A DNA stretch of 64,000 nucleotides, from contig JBMNLS010000001.1 in assembly GCA_050952935.1 (NCBI GenBank), positions 1,054,001 through 1,118,000 of the forward strand, given 5' to 3'. A model generated the notes under the pieces. That model worked only from the letters and a program-made list of their open reading frames with translations. It ran no database searches and was not told the DNA's origin. Shown piece by piece: positions 1-7,714 of the stretch (its first letter is position 1; each line of letters opens with the position of its first letter). A program made the position numbers and the translations under genes. This DNA comes from UBA6115 sp050952935. Lineage in GTDB: Bacteria > Bacillota > Clostridia > Christensenellales > Aristaeellaceae.

Positions 1-1438
1 GATTTCTAAGGAATTTCACTACATCTGTGTAATCAGTCAGACCTTTCGTCTCAAAATATTTTTCTAATATCGAAATGCTTCCGCGAATTTCTTCTGAAAG
101 CTGAAGACCTTCTTTTAATTTCTTTTCATTTAAAGAGTCAATCAATAACTTAGTTAGTGCTAGGACTTGAGAATCAAACTCCGGCTGAGATTCCAAAAGA
201 GGAATTCTAAGTCCGGAAAGGGCATATTTATCATCGTCGTGTAGCGGAAGAAAAAGCAGAAAGCCAAGCTTATCCTCAAAAGATTTATTTATTTCTTCGT
301 ATTTGTGCTGGAATATGAATATTGGAGATTCCGACGGGCTAAACACACTGAAACAATCTCTCATGCATTTTGATTTGCTCAGCTCCCCGTCAACTGCGAC
401 ATTATATGTTTTCCAATGTTTTCGCTCATCGTTATCGGGAAGATCTCTCCCCAAATCTCCAAGATAAGCTGAAACATAATCAGAACTTTCATTATCAACA
501 TATAGTGACCACCATGATCCACATCTTATTATGCCAGGTTCAACAGAGTATCTATCAGGATTGTTGTAGTATTTTTGTAATACTTCTCTGCGGAAGAAAA
601 CAGGCGTAAGGTAGTGTGGTGCGTCAGGATTCTTGCCGAAATAATTTGCAAGCTTTGATGGATCGGAAGTAAAAGTTGAGTTGTCTCCATCATCATTAAC
701 GCCAATAATAAAATCCTCATATTCACGATTGTTCTCATCATATGGCCAGTACCCACAATCTTCAATTGGACAACCGTGTATTGCAAATTTTGCATAGATC
801 AGCGAGAAAGATACTTCTTTTGAAATACCACTCTTGCCAAAGGAAATGCTATATATTTTGTTATCGGCCTTCTCTGTAGAATTCTCTGCCTTGATATCCG
901 GATCAAGTGTATCTAAAACATATCGACTGTCAATATGAATAAGCATTGTCATTTCTTTTACGGCAAGATACCTTTTTAGATACTTTCTATGTACCGTCAC
1001 AAAATCGTTTTCGATTTTCACCACTACTGTGTTATTAGTAAGGTCAACATATTCGTTTTTCTCCCTGTCGAAATATAAATTATTTAGCAAACGAAACTCT
1101 TCTACTATCTCAATTTCAGGTCGTTTCCCCAAACCATCAAAATCCCGTTTTATCACAAAGGGTTCCATGTTGTATTCGTTATTAAATCGCGTGTAAACAA
1201 TGTCAGCATCATTTCCTGATCCATAACTTGTAAAACCAGGAGACATACCTCTCCATTGATTAGTATCATCAGTCTCCATCTCTTCGGCGACTTTCCCTAT
1301 CGGAAACAATATGCACTGAAAAAATGCATCTGTTTCGTAAGCGTCTGTTTTTCCATAAATAGGAATCATCACTTTTCCATTATTTGGAAACTGTTTGATG
1401 AACTCAAGCATTTTGCTTTGGTATATTGGTTTTGTCAT
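1..1438 (-). CDS. Large AT-rich protein of unknown family, 3' end cut by window edge
   Basis: An open reading frame runs from an ATG at 1438-1436 to the left edge without a stop, giving at least 479 residues starting MTKPIYQSKMLEFIKQ. No signal peptide or membrane segment is visible. The second half contains recognisable stretches such as DPSKLANYFGKNPDAPHYL and SAYLGDLGRDLP, which suggest a globular cytoplasmic protein, but I cannot name a family. The gene is clearly more AT-rich than the backbone and lies just downstream of a truncated restriction-modification gene on the same strand. That context suggests horizontal acquisition and possibly a defence island. Any role is inference. Confidence 0.8.
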   Translation of the reverse strand, partial: MTKPIYQSKMLEFIKQFPNNGKVMIPIYGKTDAYETDAFFQCILFPIGKVAEEMETDDTNQWRGMSPGFTSYGSGNDADIVYTRFNNEYNMEPFVIKRDFDGLGKRPEIEIVEEFRLLNNLYFDREKNEYVDLTNNTVVVKIENDFVTVHRKYLKRYLAVKEMTMLIHIDSRYVLDTLDPDIKAENSTEKADNKIYSISFGKSGISKEVSFSLIYAKFAIHGCPIEDCGYWPYDENNREYEDFIIGVNDDGDNSTFTSDPSKLANYFGKNPDAPHYLTPVFFRREVLQKYYNNPDRYSVEPGIIRCGSWWSLYVDNESSDYVSAYLGDLGRDLPDNDERKHWKTYNVAVDGELSKSKCMRDCFSVFSPSESPIFIFQHKYEEINKSFEDKLGFLLFLPLHDDDKYALSGLRIPLLESQPEFDSQVLALTKLLIDSLNEKKLKEGLQLSEEIRGSISILEKYFETKGLTDYTDVVKFLRN

Positions 1439-1491
1439 GTACAATCCTCTCATTCATATAATTCTGTTTTCTCTTAATCGCTCTTTTTCTA

Positions 1492-1800
1492 CTAGTAGAT
1501 AATGCACACCCCTAAAAACTTTTGAACACCCCTATACGGTAGCCTTTTTGCAATCGTTAATTTTATCAATTCCAGAATTGTCATTTCCATATAGATACAT
1601 TTGACTCTGCCCTCATATTGGGGGAGCAGGGCCTTGAGGGCCAGGAGGTTGTCCCTCTGGATGATTTTGTTGCCGCTTTCCTGTGCTGGGCCGCCCTCCT
1701 GGCCGGCGGTGAAGGTGTAGCGCCTGTCCAAAAGGTGGAACGGCACATCCAAGTGATGGCTGATGACCTTGTCTTTTCCGATCCATTCAAGTGTTGGCAT
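1492..1800 (-). pseudogene. 5' remnant of a type III restriction-modification DNA methyltransferase (mod)
   Basis: The first 70 or so residues (MPTLEWIGKDKVISHHLDVP, then NKIIQRDNLLALKALLPQYEGRVKCIY) match the conserved start of type III Mod / adenine-specific methyltransferases, where an IDPPYNTG catalytic motif should follow. Here the match stops after KCIY and about 30 unrelated residues lead to a stop, so the catalytic motif and the rest of the roughly 600-residue protein are gone. The promoter and ribosome site (AAAGGA) remain. The AT-rich gene at 1-1438 begins just past the break, so insertion or deletion at about 1590 probably destroyed the methyltransferase. Confidence 0.75.
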
Positions 1801-1829
1801 GATGCATGTCCTTTGCCTGATTTGCCGTG

Positions 1830-1857
1830 ATTATAGCACGAATATCAGCACTGCCAA
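1830..1857 (-). promoter_or_regulatory. Sigma-A-type promoter of the mod remnant
   Basis: Read on the minus strand, TTGGCA (1857-1852), a 16-nt spacer and TATAAT (1835-1830) precede the truncated mod gene. The promoter survives although the gene is broken, so it may drive the AT-rich gene further downstream. Confidence 0.55.
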
Positions 1858-1875
1858 AGCCTTAAAGACTAACCA

Positions 1876-1956
1876 GGTTTTTTGGGGTGGGGTACGGGGA
1901 GGGGCTTTTTTGCAAAAAAGCCCCTCCCCGCTTCGTCCCGGTCTCGTCCCCGTTCC
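1876..1956 (-). repeat. G-rich dispersed hairpin repeat, copy 1
   Basis: A perfect 34-nt palindrome (1896-1929; arms GGGGAGGGGC and T6/A6 around a GC centre) is flanked by a G-rich tract on one side (minus strand) and a run resembling CCCCACCCCAAAAAACC on the other. The same design recurs at 9115-9190 and 10695-10741. It could act as a bidirectional terminator. The repeated flanks suggest a REP- or MITE-like element. Confidence 0.55.
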
Positions 1957-1957
1957 C

Positions 1958-2009
1958 ATGTCAGCTGATGTCAGCAAATGTCAGTGAAGATGTCATTACA
2001 TGTCAGCTG
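1958..2009 (+). repeat. Five tandem ATGTCA-containing repeats upstream of the portal gene
   Basis: The core ATGTCA occurs at 1958, 1968, 1978, 1990 and 2000. Four copies read ATGTCAG and the one at 1990 reads ATGTCAT. Spacings are 10, 10, 12 and 10 nt, so the copies lie on about the same face of the helix. They end 41 nt before the portal start. Such phased repeats are typical of protein-binding iterons. A regulator site or a packaging-recognition site are both possible. Confidence 0.6.
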
Positions 2010-2050
2010 CCTCATGCGGTAGCCTTGCCGCGAAAGGAGGTGAGAAAGGA

Positions 2051-3319
2051 ATGATCACCATGGATGCACAGGCCATGGGCCAGGGGCTGCCGGATATGGA
2101 GGCGCTAAGGGAGGTGATGAGGCAGTTTGAGCAGCGGCAGCCAAGGCTCAGCCGGCTGTGGCGATACTACCAGGGGAAGCACGACGTGCTTTCCCGCCAG
2201 CGGCTGGCGGGCTTGCCCAACCAACGGCTGGTGAACGGCTTCCCCCGGTATATCGCCCAGGTGTCAAGCGGCTACCTGCTGGGGGAGCCCGCGCGCTACG
2301 CCTGCCCGGGGAATGAACAGGGGGCCTACGCCCTGGAGATGGCCTACCGGCGGGCGGAAGCCGACAGCGCCGACATGGAGGCGGCGGTGGCCCAGTCGGT
2401 ATATGGCCGGGGGATGACGCTGTGCTACCAGGACGGCGCAGGGCAGGCCCGGGTGTGCGCCCTGGATCCGCGCACGAGCTTCATCGTGCATGACGATACG
2501 GTGGCGCGGCGGCCCCTGTTTGGGGCCCGGGTGCTGAGGGAGCCGGAAGGATACCACATCACCCTCTACCTGCCGGACCGGGTGGCGGTGTATGGCCCGG
2601 CGGGCCGGTTTTCCAGGCCCAGGCCCCGTGTGTACCCCCATCCCTTTGGGCGCATCCCCATGACGGAGTACCTGAACGGCCAGGACGCCCGGGGGGATTT
2701 TGAGGACGTGCTGGCGCTGGTGGACGCCTATGACCTGCTGCAAAGCGACCGGCTGAACGACCGGATGCAGTTTTCAGACGCGCTGCTGGTGCTAACCGGC
2801 GTGATGGGCATCGCGGAGGGCGGACATGAGCCGGGCCCGGGGGCGATGGAGCGCCTGCGCCAGGAGCGCACCCTGGCCCTGCCCGACAGCGAGGCCAGGG
2901 CCGAATGGCTGGTGAAAAACCCCTCGGAACAGGATGTGGACGTGCTGCGCCGGGCGCTGGCGGAGGACATCCACAAGTTCTCCATGACGCCGGACTTTGC
3001 CGATGAGCGGTTTGCCGGGAACGCCTCGGGCATCGCCATCAAGTACAAGCTGTTCAACCTGGAACAGCGGATTTTGATGAAGGAGCGCTGGTTTATCAGG
3101 GGCCTGCGGGAACGGGCGCGGGCGATGGCGGGCTACCTGAAGGCCACGGGCCAGGCGGATATCGACGCGGACAGGCTGGACATCAGGATCCCCCGCCGGC
3201 TGCCGGTGAACGAGCTGGAGCGGGCCCAGGCGCTGTCCCTGTTAAAGGGCATCGTGCCGGAACAAACCCTGGCGGACAACGCGCCCATTTTGCCCCGGGA
3301 CACAGCGGAAAAAGAATAA
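2051..3319 (+). CDS. Phage portal protein (SPP1 gp6-like)
   Basis: This 422-residue protein would form the dodecameric portal ring at one capsid vertex. Typical SPP1-gp6-family features are an early RLWRYYQGKHD segment, then PNQRLVNGFPRYI and SSGYLLGEPARY, which normally lead the clip/wing region, and a C-terminal segment ending near IPRRLPVNELERAQ. I chose the ATG at 2051 because AAAGGAGG (2033-2040) is 10 nt upstream; an earlier in-frame ATG at 2000 lies inside the tandem repeats. It is first in a tightly packed rightward cassette. In ordinary phages the terminase subunits precede portal, but none is present here. Confidence 0.88.
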   Translation: MITMDAQAMGQGLPDMEALREVMRQFEQRQPRLSRLWRYYQGKHDVLSRQRLAGLPNQRLVNGFPRYIAQVSSGYLLGEPARYACPGNEQGAYALEMAYRRAEADSADMEAAVAQSVYGRGMTLCYQDGAGQARVCALDPRTSFIVHDDTVARRPLFGARVLREPEGYHITLYLPDRVAVYGPAGRFSRPRPRVYPHPFGRIPMTEYLNGQDARGDFEDVLALVDAYDLLQSDRLNDRMQFSDALLVLTGVMGIAEGGHEPGPGAMERLRQERTLALPDSEARAEWLVKNPSEQDVDVLRRALAEDIHKFSMTPDFADERFAGNASGIAIKYKLFNLEQRILMKERWFIRGLRERARAMAGYLKATGQADIDADRLDIRIPRRLPVNELERAQALSLLKGIVPEQTLADNAPILPRDTAEKE

Positions 3320-3331
3320 GGAGGAAAAATC

Positions 3332-3664
3332 ATGGACGAACAGGAACACAGAGAAACAGAGCTGAAAAGGCGGGAGGCGGCCATCGAGCAAAGGGAGCGG
3401 GCCATCCGGGCCAGGGAGGCGCTGGCGGAGGCCGGGCTGCCCCAGGGATTGGCGGAGCACCTGGACTATTCCAGCGATGAGGCCCTGGACAAGGGCCTGG
3501 CCCTGGCCCGGGAGGCCAGGCGGCTGGCGGGCGCCGCGGCCCTGGGCGCGCCCAAGGCGGCAGGGGCCCGGATGGACGGCAGGGCCGACTATGAAAAGCG
3601 CGCGCTGCTCTACCTGACCGACCGGAACGACTACCTGGAACAATACAAAGGAGGAGAGAAATAA
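3332..3664 (+). CDS. Phage capsid scaffolding protein (DUF4355-like)
   Basis: A 110-residue, highly charged protein. Its first 45 residues are a continuous coiled coil rich in E, R and K (ELKRREAAIEQRERAIRARE), followed by EAGLPQGLAEHLDY, a common motif of DUF4355 scaffold proteins. Scaffolds guide procapsid assembly and then leave or are digested. Its place between portal and capsid genes supports the call. It is shorter than the usual 180-220 residues. AGGAGG lies 8-10 nt before the ATG. Confidence 0.75.
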   Translation: MDEQEHRETELKRREAAIEQRERAIRAREALAEAGLPQGLAEHLDYSSDEALDKGLALAREARRLAGAAALGAPKAAGARMDGRADYEKRALLYLTDRNDYLEQYKGGEK

Positions 3665-4786
3665 ATGAGCGAAACCACCCTGAAACAACACCTGATCATC
3701 CCCGAGGTGATCGCCGACATGGTGGAGGGCGCTTTTGGCGAAAAATCCGCCCTGCTGCCGCTGGCGACGCTGGACAAAACCCTGATGGGTGTGCCGGGGG
3801 ACACGCTGAAGTTCCCCGCCTTCCGCTATATCGGCAAGGCCGAGGAGGTGGCGGAAAACGGGGAGGTATCCCCCGGCATCCTGAGCGCCGACACGGTGCC
3901 GGTGACCGTGAAAAAATACGCCAAGGCCGTGCGCGTGACCGATGAGGCCCGGCTCTCCGGCTTTGGCGACCCCCTGGGCGAGGCCGCCAGGCAGCTGGCC
4001 CGGGCCATTGACCACGCGGTGGACGACGCCCTGTTTGACAGGCTTGCAGACGCCGGCTATGCCCGGAAATACCCGATCAGCGAGCTTTCCAGCGACGGGG
4101 TGGCGGACGCCCTCACCCTGTTTGGGGAGGACCTGGCGGGGGAAAAGGTGCTGCTGACCGACGCCGCGGGCTACGCGGCCCTCAGGAAGGACCCGGCCTA
4201 TATCAGGGCGTCCGACATCGGGCAAAGGATGATCCTCTCCGGCGTGGTGGGCGAGATCTGGGGCTGCCAGATTGTGGTGAGCAACAAGATCAGGGAAAAC
4301 CCGGTGACCAGGGAAAAACAGTATTACATCCTCAAGCCCGGCGCCCTGCGCCTGGTGGCGAAAACGCAAACCCTGGTGGAGGTGGAGCGGGAGGCCTCCC
4401 ACATGCGGGACACCCTGTATGCCTCCAAGCACTGCGCGGCCTACCTGTATGACACAAGCCGGCTGGTGAGCCTGTGCGTGTTCACGGGGCTTGAGACATT
4501 GTCCCAGGGCTGCGGCATGGAAAGCCTGCCCATGGGCGCGGGGAAGACGGCGCTGAAAATCCCCGACCATATGGCCGCCCCCACTGGCTACAAATGGGTG
4601 GTGCTGCTGGATGACAGCGGGGCGGACAAGGGCGTCTTTGGCACGGCGATTACCGGCACCACCGACTGGCAGGGGAGCACGGCCGCCATTTCCACCGGGG
4701 GCAAGCTTTACCTGCATGCCCTGCTGGTGAGCCGGGAGAGCATGAAGCCGGTGAAAACCATCACCCTGGACGTTGAGGAGGGCTGA
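3665..4786 (+). CDS. Major capsid protein (HK97 fold, N4-gp56-like)
   Basis: A 373-residue capsid subunit. The start (TTLKQHLIIPEVIADMV), the GDTLKFPAFRYIGKAEEV segment and the EARLSGFGDPL...ARAIDHAVDDALF helix match HK97-fold major capsid proteins of the N4-gp56 type. Roughly residues 1-275 form the capsid core. The last 95 residues (after CVFTGLETL) look like an added beta-rich domain exposed on the shell, which is inference. The ribosome site GGAGAG is 6 nt upstream and the gene almost touches the scaffold gene. Confidence 0.85.
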   Translation: MSETTLKQHLIIPEVIADMVEGAFGEKSALLPLATLDKTLMGVPGDTLKFPAFRYIGKAEEVAENGEVSPGILSADTVPVTVKKYAKAVRVTDEARLSGFGDPLGEAARQLARAIDHAVDDALFDRLADAGYARKYPISELSSDGVADALTLFGEDLAGEKVLLTDAAGYAALRKDPAYIRASDIGQRMILSGVVGEIWGCQIVVSNKIRENPVTREKQYYILKPGALRLVAKTQTLVEVEREASHMRDTLYASKHCAAYLYDTSRLVSLCVFTGLETLSQGCGMESLPMGAGKTALKIPDHMAAPTGYKWVVLLDDSGADKGVFGTAITGTTDWQGSTAAISTGGKLYLHALLVSRESMKPVKTITLDVEEG

Positions 4787-4787
4787 G

Positions 4788-5099
4788 ATGGAGGCATTGA
4801 AAAACCGTTTGGTGACCCTGCTGGCCCTGGACACAGCGCCTGATGATGCGCTGATTAGCGAATTGCTCCATCAGGGGGAGGCCCTGGCCCTGTCCTATAC
4901 GGGCAGGGCCACCCTGCCCCCGGAGGCGGACAGCGCCCTGGTGCGCCTGGCGGCGGTTCTGTACAACCGCCTGGGCATGGAGGGGGAAATCAGCCGCCGG
5001 GAGGGCGAGGTGGACGTGACCACCCAGGCGCTGCCGGAGGACATCAGGGCGATGCTGAGGCCCTACCGCGTGGGAAAGGCGGTGAGCCTATGCGGTTAA
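4788..5099 (+). CDS. Head-tail connector protein (gp6/gp15-like adaptor)
   Basis: A 103-residue, mostly helical protein (ALKNRLVTLLALDT, LISELLHQGEALALSYTG, AVLYNRLGMEGEISRREG). It resembles the small helical adaptors that dock under the portal in siphophages. The ATG at 4788 follows a GAGGAGG that overlaps the end of the capsid gene; an upstream TTG lies within that ribosome site. Its position directly after the capsid gene is the usual one for this family. Confidence 0.7.
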   Translation: MEALKNRLVTLLALDTAPDDALISELLHQGEALALSYTGRATLPPEADSALVRLAAVLYNRLGMEGEISRREGEVDVTTQALPEDIRAMLRPYRVGKAVSLCG

Positions 5100-5410
5100 C
5101 CGTGCGCTGGCAGCGGAAAATGACCTGGGTGAAAACCCACATCGTGCGCGGGGCCACCGGCGGGGTGGCCCGGGTGGAAAGCATCAACCGGGTGCCCTTC
5201 ACCGGCACCCTCTGCCCGCCCAAAAAGCGGCTGGTGAGAAGCGAGCATGGCATGCGGGTGGCGGAAAGCTGGACGGTGATGCCGCAAACGCCGCTGTCCA
5301 TCCGGGAGGGGGACCACATCTACCTACAAGGGGACAGCCGCTGCTACCAGGTGGCGGGGGTGCGGGTGTATCCGCGGCATCAGGAGGTTGACATGGAGCT
5401 GGCCCCATGA
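5090..5410 (+). CDS. Head closure / head-tail joining protein
   Basis: A 106-residue beta-rich protein overlapping the previous gene by 10 nt. The central PQTPLSIREGDHIYLQGD followed by YQVAGVRVYP resembles stopper or head-completion proteins of siphophages, which plug the portal after packaging. The call rests mainly on size, fold pattern and position between adaptor and tail-terminator genes. Confidence 0.6.
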   Translation: MRLTVRWQRKMTWVKTHIVRGATGGVARVESINRVPFTGTLCPPKKRLVRSEHGMRVAESWTVMPQTPLSIREGDHIYLQGDSRCYQVAGVRVYPRHQEVDMELAP

Positions 5411-6087
5411 CCGGCATCATGCACCAGGTGTATCAGGCCCTGACGGCGCTGCCGATTTCCCTCAGCCGGGCCTGGCCCCAGGCGGCGCAGCCGCTGCCGG
5501 CGCTTAGCTTTTCACTGCTGGATTACCAGGAGGGGGAGCGGGGGCTGGACACGGTCAAAATCCGGGCGGCCATCCGGGCGGCGCTGCCGGAGGAGGCGGA
5601 CACGCTGGCGGAGCAGGCCGTGGCGGCCCTGGCTCCCCTGGGTTTGGCGCTGGATGCCGCCCGGGACGAGGCGGAGGCGGACAGCGGCGTGTTCCTGAAA
5701 TCCCTGGCCTTTTCGGGCCAGGCGGCGGGCGGGCAGCTGCGGCGGCTGAGCCTGTCCATAAAAACGGGGGACAGCTGGATGCCCCTCACGGGGCTGCGCC
5801 AGGCGGCCTTCACCCCGGCGGAGCGGGTCTACCGGGATATCCGGGCACTGAGCGAGACCGGGCCCCGCCATGTGCCCGGGGAGATTCGGCAGGCTGCCCT
5901 GCACCTGTTGGCCGCCGCGTGGCCCACTGACCCCGGACAGCAGGCCATGAAGGCCGCCTTTTTAAGCGGGACGCCCCTTGACTGGCGGCTGGAGGGCGGG
6001 AGCTTTACCCAGGAGGGGCGGGGCCTGGTCATGGAGCTGGACGCCAGCGCCCTGGGCTTTGCCGCCCGGATCCAAATCATCCCATGA
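5407..6087 (+). CDS. Tail-terminator-like and tail-tube-like fusion protein
   Basis: A 226-residue protein overlapping the previous stop by 4 nt (ATGA). Residues 1-115 (MHQVYQALTALPIS..., YQEGERGLDTVKIRAAIRAA) resemble a tail terminator or completion protein that caps the tube. Residues 120-226 begin KTGDSWMPLTGLRQAAFTPAE and include DPGQQAMKAAFLSGTPLDWR, a pattern reminiscent of siphophage tail-tube subunits. These are normally two genes, so this looks like a fusion and a reduction. No tape measure or baseplate gene follows, so a full-length tail is unlikely. Confidence 0.55.
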   Translation: MTGIMHQVYQALTALPISLSRAWPQAAQPLPALSFSLLDYQEGERGLDTVKIRAAIRAALPEEADTLAEQAVAALAPLGLALDAARDEAEADSGVFLKSLAFSGQAAGGQLRRLSLSIKTGDSWMPLTGLRQAAFTPAERVYRDIRALSETGPRHVPGEIRQAALHLLAAAWPTDPGQQAMKAAFLSGTPLDWRLEGGSFTQEGRGLVMELDASALGFAARIQIIP

Positions 6088-6102
6088 AAAGGAGGGAAAA
6101 CT

Positions 6103-6408
6103 ATGATGCTGCTGATGAACGGCGCTTCCATCCCTGATCCCCAGGAGATGCGGGTCCGCTGCCTGCCCCAAGCGGGCGGCGGCTTGATTCGGGAGGTGGA
6201 GGCGGCCTGGCTGGAGGCGCCCCAGGGCCAGGCGGCCGCCATCCTGGGGCCCTGTGCCGCCCAGGTGAACCTGACCTTTACCGACCCCATGACCGGCAAC
6301 AGACTCACGCTGCCCATGCTGCTGACTGATTCCCAGGCCCAGCTGGCACGGGAGGACGGAGCGGGCGCTGTGTATGCCCGCCTCAGCCTCACCCTGAGGG
6401 AGGGCTGA
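6103..6408 (+). CDS. DUF6711-like phage structural protein
   Basis: A 101-residue protein starting MMLLMNGASIPDPQEM, with a later VNLTFTDPMTGNRLTLPML and a C-terminal YARLSLTLREG. This order (short start with a proline, FTV.DP.TG strand, closing strand) fits the DUF6711 family found in Firmicute tail modules, where its role is poorly known. AAGGAGG sits 7 nt before the ATG. The TGA of this gene overlaps the ATG of the endolysin gene. Confidence 0.5.
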   Translation: MMLLMNGASIPDPQEMRVRCLPQAGGGLIREVEAAWLEAPQGQAAAILGPCAAQVNLTFTDPMTGNRLTLPMLLTDSQAQLAREDGAGAVYARLSLTLREG

Positions 6409-7157
6409 TGGACAGGGGCCGCATCGTCCGCGACTTTGCCCTGGCGGCCATCGGCTCGCCCTATGTATACGGGGGCGCGGGGCACAGGTGCACCCCCGCT
6501 TACCGGGAGCGGCTGATGGCCCAGTACCCGATCTATCAGGCGGCCATCCGGGCAGCCTGCCCCAGGCTGATGGGCAGACTTGATGGCTGCGCTCCCTGCC
6601 GATACGCCGGGAAGAGCTGCTATGACTGTGCCCAGCTTGTGCGCCGGGCCTTTGGGGCGGCGGGCATCCACCTGCCAAGCGGGGCCAGCACCCAGTGGAA
6701 GGCGGGCAACTGGGCCCATCAGGGCCCGCTTGGGCCGGAGGCTATAAGCCAGGTGTGCGCCCTGTACCGGGCTGGGGGCGATCCGCGCCGCCCCATGCGC
6801 CACACGGGCATCAGCCTGGGCGACGGCCGGGTGGTGGACGCCCGCAGCCACAGGGCGGGGGTGCTCCTGAGCCGAATAGAAGACTACCCCTGGACCCACT
6901 ACGCCATCCCCCGGGGCATGCAGGCGGAATCCCTGCCCGCCTACCCGGCCCCGCTGATGAAGCAGGGCAGCCGGGGGGAGAGGGTGCGCGCGCTGCAGGC
7001 CCGCCTGATGGCCCTGGGCCTGCCCCTGCCCCGCTATGGGGCGGACGGCGTCTTTGGCCGGGAGACGGCGGGGGCCCTGAGGGCCTTCCAGCACATGGCG
7101 GGGATCGCCCCCAGCGGCGTTGCCTGTGAAACCACGCTGAAAATGCTTGATTTATAA
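6408..7157 (+). CDS. Endolysin: NlpC/P60-like cysteine peptidase with C-terminal peptidoglycan-binding domain
   Basis: A 249-residue cell-wall hydrolase. The N-terminal domain has the NlpC/P60 layout: GSPYVYGGAG near residue 17, the nucleophile in YDCAQLVRRAF at about 70, and the histidine in RHTGISLGDGRVVDA at about 130. An insert with four cysteines (CTPAY, ACPRL, CAPCRYAGKSC) may be structural. Residues 185-249 (KQGSRGERVRALQARL, GADGVFGRETAGALRAFQ) are a PG_binding_1 domain. No signal peptide is present, so export would depend on the following holin. Confidence 0.85.
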   Translation: MDRGRIVRDFALAAIGSPYVYGGAGHRCTPAYRERLMAQYPIYQAAIRAACPRLMGRLDGCAPCRYAGKSCYDCAQLVRRAFGAAGIHLPSGASTQWKAGNWAHQGPLGPEAISQVCALYRAGGDPRRPMRHTGISLGDGRVVDARSHRAGVLLSRIEDYPWTHYAIPRGMQAESLPAYPAPLMKQGSRGERVRALQARLMALGLPLPRYGADGVFGRETAGALRAFQHMAGIAPSGVACETTLKMLDL

Positions 7158-7168
7158 GGAGGATTGCT

Positions 7169-7609
7169 ATGGATTTGAAGAACGTTTACCGCGCCGCCAC
7201 CGGCGTTGGCATGAGCCTGACCGCCTGGCTGGCAAGGCTGGTGGGCGGATGGGACGGGGCGCTGTCCCTGCTGTTTCTGCTGATGGGGCTTGATCTGGTG
7301 ACGGGCGTTATAACGGGCCTGATGCGCCGCAGCGCCCACACGCCGGGGGGCGGCTTTCTGTCCCGGGCGCTGTTTGAGGGCCTCAGCCGGAAGCTGCTGA
7401 TGGTGCTGCTGGTCATCCTGGCCACGGCGCTGGACGGGCTGTTGGGGGCCTCCGTGTGCAGGCTGGCCGTCATCGGCTTTTACGGGGCCAATGAGGCCCT
7501 GTCCATCGTTGAAAACGCGGCGCTGCTGGGCGTGCCCTTCCCCAAGGGGTTGCTGGGCGCCTTGGAGCGCTTCCGGGACAGCCGGGACGAAACCGAGCTG
7601 CCGGGATAA
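7169..7609 (+). CDS. Phage holin (toxin secretion/phage lysis holin family)
   Basis: A 146-residue membrane protein with three or four hydrophobic segments (LSLLFLLMGLDLVTGVITGL, KLLMVLLVILATALDGLL, LAVIGFYGANEALSIVENAALLG). The DLVTG and NEALSIVENA motifs are characteristic of the Phage_holin_4 family. It would form holes that release the endolysin encoded 11 nt upstream. It has a clean AGGAGG ribosome site. It closes the cassette: a host-style promoter for the next gene starts just after it. Confidence 0.88.
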   Translation: MDLKNVYRAATGVGMSLTAWLARLVGGWDGALSLLFLLMGLDLVTGVITGLMRRSAHTPGGGFLSRALFEGLSRKLLMVLLVILATALDGLLGASVCRLAVIGFYGANEALSIVENAALLGVPFPKGLLGALERFRDSRDETELPG

Positions 7610-7644
7610 CCATCGTTTTGCTGGATTGCGGGGCCGGGACAGGG

Positions 7645-7650
7645 TATAAT
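7645..7650 (+). promoter_or_regulatory. Likely -10 element for the solute-binding protein gene
   Basis: A perfect TATAAT lies 65 nt before the start at 7715. The -35 is weak (TGGATT at 7622-7627, 17-nt spacing). It indicates that the binding-protein gene is transcribed separately from the phage cassette. Confidence 0.45.
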
Positions 7651-7714
7651 GCAGGCGGAAAACGCCCGTTCCGGCCCCGCCGGGCAGCCGGGCGCACACC
7701 GAAGGAGGCTATCC

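Noticed and set aside
3242..4834. 530-residue minus-strand open frame opposite the capsid genes
   Set aside because: It mirrors three well-supported plus-strand genes, is rich in His/Gln/Gly/Pro as expected from antisense of GC-rich DNA, and has no ribosome site or domain.
5829..7094. 421-residue minus-strand open frame opposite tail and endolysin genes
   Set aside because: Antisense shadow of recognised genes with biased composition and no recognisable domain.
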